The translations under genes and the position numbers were made by a program. Below, one piece after another: positions 45,101-46,908 of a stretch of DNA of 46,908 nt. A model generated the notes under the pieces. That model worked only from the letters and a program-made list of their open reading frames with translations, did not search any database and had not been told where the DNA came from. Origin of the DNA: Patescibacteria group bacterium (lineage in GTDB: Bacteria > Patescibacteriota > Patescibacteriia > CAIXNZ01). Positions within the stretch are counted from its first letter, which is position 1. The number at the start of each line of letters is the position of its first letter. The stretch lies in the NCBI GenBank assembly GCA_028714455.1, contig JAQTMG010000007.1, forward strand, positions 1 through 46,908, written 5' to 3'.

Positions 45101-45138
45101 GCCCCTCACCTTTTGCTAACAAAAGGTGAGGGGCTTTT
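45101..45138 (+). terminator. strong intrinsic terminator
   Basis: GCCCCTCACCTTTT-GCTAAC-AAAAGGTGAGGGGC followed by TTTTCTT. Confidence 0.9.
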
Positions 45139-45165
45139 CTTATCTGCAAAAAAATTTAAAAAAGG

Positions 45166-45708
45166 TTATTTATTATTTTTTCCAACAGCCGGCAACTCAT
45201 CTAAATCGGATTCCCCGATGGCAAAAATTAATTTACTTTCAAGCGGTTTACCTTCTTTTGCCATGATAGCTAAAGCACAAGCGCGATGCATGCCCTCAAC
45301 AACAAAAATCTTTCCGTTTTTGAGTTTCAAGGCAGTTATCACAGAATCTTTGGGATAATTTTTCATTATTTCCTGGACGTAAGAGAGATTCGCAACGTCA
45401 CTTCTTTCGACTAGCTCTTTAAACGATTTTGTCTTTTCTTTATCATAATATCTTGCTATCCATGTTCTGAAGGGCCCGCCATACCAATTCAAAATAACAT
45501 GACTGGGATCGGTTATTTCATAAAATCCCCAAGATGTCTTGGCGCATTCGAAGCGTTTAGCGTAACCATTCAAACGCCAATCTGCCCATGAGGCATATCC
45601 CCTTTCTTTGGCTAAATTAATCCAGCCCTGATTATTTCCCTCATTTTTATACCATTCCAAAAAAACTTCCTCCCATTCGCATTTTCTTATGAGTTTAATA
45701 TTTTCCAT
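45166..45708 (-). CDS. ParB/Srx-fold-like protein (tentative)
   Basis: 'VITALKLKNGKIFVVEGMHRACALAIMAKEG' resembles the ParB/Srx nucleotide-binding signature. Confidence 0.4.
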   Translation of the reverse strand: MENIKLIRKCEWEEVFLEWYKNEGNNQGWINLAKERGYASWADWRLNGYAKRFECAKTSWGFYEITDPSHVILNWYGGPFRTWIARYYDKEKTKSFKELVERSDVANLSYVQEIMKNYPKDSVITALKLKNGKIFVVEGMHRACALAIMAKEGKPLESKLIFAIGESDLDELPAVGKNNK

Positions 45709-45709
45709 T

Positions 45710-46153
45710 CTATTTTATTTTGGTTAAATCACCATTTAAAATAATGGGTTTCATACCCAATATCTCCTCGCCAAAAGATACATCGGGAATTCTATTTAAA
45801 AGAAAAATTTTCTTTCTATTATGAAATGCCAAACCCATTTCCAAAAAAGTATTAGCGCCGATGTAACCGTCAATATTATTTTTACGATAATTGAGGACCA
45901 AGATCGCTTCTGAAATCATAACTTTTTCAAAATGATCGCGCATGGCCCTTTCTTTAGTATCCCAGACCCAATCTTCTTTATCACCGCTTCCCTTCCTTAA
46001 CTCATAATATTTTTCTACTGACATCGCCTTTCCGGCTCCGTCTGATACCTCGACCGGAGGCAATAAAACTTCGTGGCCGAGATCTTCTAAATTCTTGGCT
46101 GATTCTTTCATTTCTTTAAAAAAGGCGATGCTGCCACAAATTGTTATTTTCAT
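45710..46153 (-). CDS. nucleoside 2-deoxyribosyltransferase-like protein
   Basis: 'MKITICGSIAFFKEMKESAKNLEDLGHEVLLPP', 'YIGANTFLEMGLAFHNRKKIFLLN'. Confidence 0.72.
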   Translation of the reverse strand: MKITICGSIAFFKEMKESAKNLEDLGHEVLLPPVEVSDGAGKAMSVEKYYELRKGSGDKEDWVWDTKERAMRDHFEKVMISEAILVLNYRKNNIDGYIGANTFLEMGLAFHNRKKIFLLNRIPDVSFGEEILGMKPIILNGDLTKIK

Positions 46154-46155
46154 AA

Positions 46156-46362
46156 TTAGTTGAGATCTAATAAATTATTTGCTTGTTCCAAATCTTTTTC
46201 GCTCACATACAAATCCGCACCAGCAACCTCACCTAAATAAGCGGCTGAAGCATTTTTTCCGCCTTTTTGCATAACACATTTAATACCGTTACTGGCCAAA
46301 AAATTTCTGGCCAATTCTGCTTCGGCAATGGAAGAGAAAGATTTGAGTAAAGTTAATTCCAT
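46156..46362 (-). CDS. DUF2007-like protein
   Basis: 'LLKSFSSIAEAELARNFLASNGIKCVM...ADLYVSEKDLEQANNLL'. Confidence 0.7.
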   Translation of the reverse strand: MELTLLKSFSSIAEAELARNFLASNGIKCVMQKGGKNASAAYLGEVAGADLYVSEKDLEQANNLLDLN

Positions 46363-46375
46363 AAATATTTAAATT

Positions 46376-46849
46376 TTATTTTTCAAGAGCTTTAAACGCC
46401 TCATTGGCATAAAACTTGACGACAGGCACAATGCCGAATTTCGGATCCCCTAGTTCCTCTTTAGTAAACCACCTAATGTCATTATGCTCATCCTTATTAT
46501 GCACAAACTTATCAGATTTGGCCATGGCAAAATAATTAAGCGCAATATGCCTATGCGCCGATGTCTCGCCAAAATTATGAATATCCACATAAGCCGGCGA
46601 ATAAAGCGGTTGCCAATTAACCCAACCAGATTCTAATAATTTCGGCTTTGGCGCAATAATTTCAACATCCAAACCGCATTCTTCTTTAATTTCTCTAAAA
46701 AGCGCTTGGTCCGGATTTTCATCTAGTTCAATATGGCCGCCGACAGACAGCCACAAATTTAATTTTTTGTGATGTATCAAAAGAATTTTGCCATCATAAA
46801 CAATCCAGGCGTTAACAACAAAATCAATTTTTTCGTGAATATGAGGCAT
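46376..46849 (-). CDS. NUDIX hydrolase
   Basis: NUDIX-like box 'GGHIELDENPDQALFREIKEECGL'. Confidence 0.9.
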   Translation of the reverse strand: MPHIHEKIDFVVNAWIVYDGKILLIHHKKLNLWLSVGGHIELDENPDQALFREIKEECGLDVEIIAPKPKLLESGWVNWQPLYSPAYVDIHNFGETSAHRHIALNYFAMAKSDKFVHNKDEHNDIRWFTKEELGDPKFGIVPVVKFYANEAFKALEK

Positions 46850-46908
46850 AAATTATTTTATTATTTTTGTTCTTATATTTCTTTTTCTATCCATTTCAAA
46901 TAATCTTC

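Noticed and set aside
45166-46849. Possible toxin-antitoxin or defence island (ParB-like, deoxyribosyltransferase-like, DUF2007, NUDIX)
   Set aside because: Looks like ordinary nucleotide-metabolism and housekeeping genes; no toxin, REase or defence motif recognised
1-46908. Alternative genetic code (UGA recoded), as in some CPR lineages
   Set aside because: UGA is used as a normal stop in several genes (e.g. at 383-385 and 20766-20768) and core proteins read through without internal UGA
1-46908. tRNA or rRNA genes
   Set aside because: No cloverleaf-like or rRNA-like segment recognised by eye in the intergenic regions; a tRNAscan/Infernal run would be decisive

Overview
This AT-rich, gene-dense window looks like a bacterial chromosome of Patescibacteria/CPR character. 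That placement is inferred from gene content and the many SD-less leaders, not from any marker search. Most genes lie on the minus strand. They cover cell wall and shape (ftsQ, mreBCD, mrdA), aminoacyl-tRNA synthetases (serS, lysS, proS, metG), greA, a UvrD-type helicase-nuclease, tatD, cvpA, rsmI, a CYTH protein, a VirD4-like ATPase with a membrane partner, and secDF. There is also a pentose-phosphate-type cluster: rpiB, rpe, rubredoxin-FTR, split transketolase, a DUF2090 aldolase-like protein and a PfkB kinase. A second class of genes is GC-richer, has strong Shine-Dalgarno sites, and mostly has near-consensus promoters and strong terminators. The main non-genic signal is a layered set of palindromic repeats tied to Y1 (REP-associated) transposases: (i) a 28-bp GTAGAGAC...GTCTCTAC family with covarying centres, one copy sitting in frame inside a transposase pseudogene; (ii) outer GGGCGAAAACGCC/GGCGTTTTCGCCC inverted repeats holding 3, 1 or 0 copies of (i); (iii) a second transposase ORF exactly bracketed by inverted hairpins with compensatory stem changes and a shared GTCATGCC foot. 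Other notable points are a SecD with a parvulin-like insertion, a Mur-ligase-like protein without a P-loop, a split IolC-like pair next to a redox/transketolase operon, a sigma region 4-HARE regulator with tandem promoters, and a 7-bp periodic intergenic repeat. No tRNA, rRNA or CRISPR array was recognised. All family assignments come from reading motifs, not from database searches.
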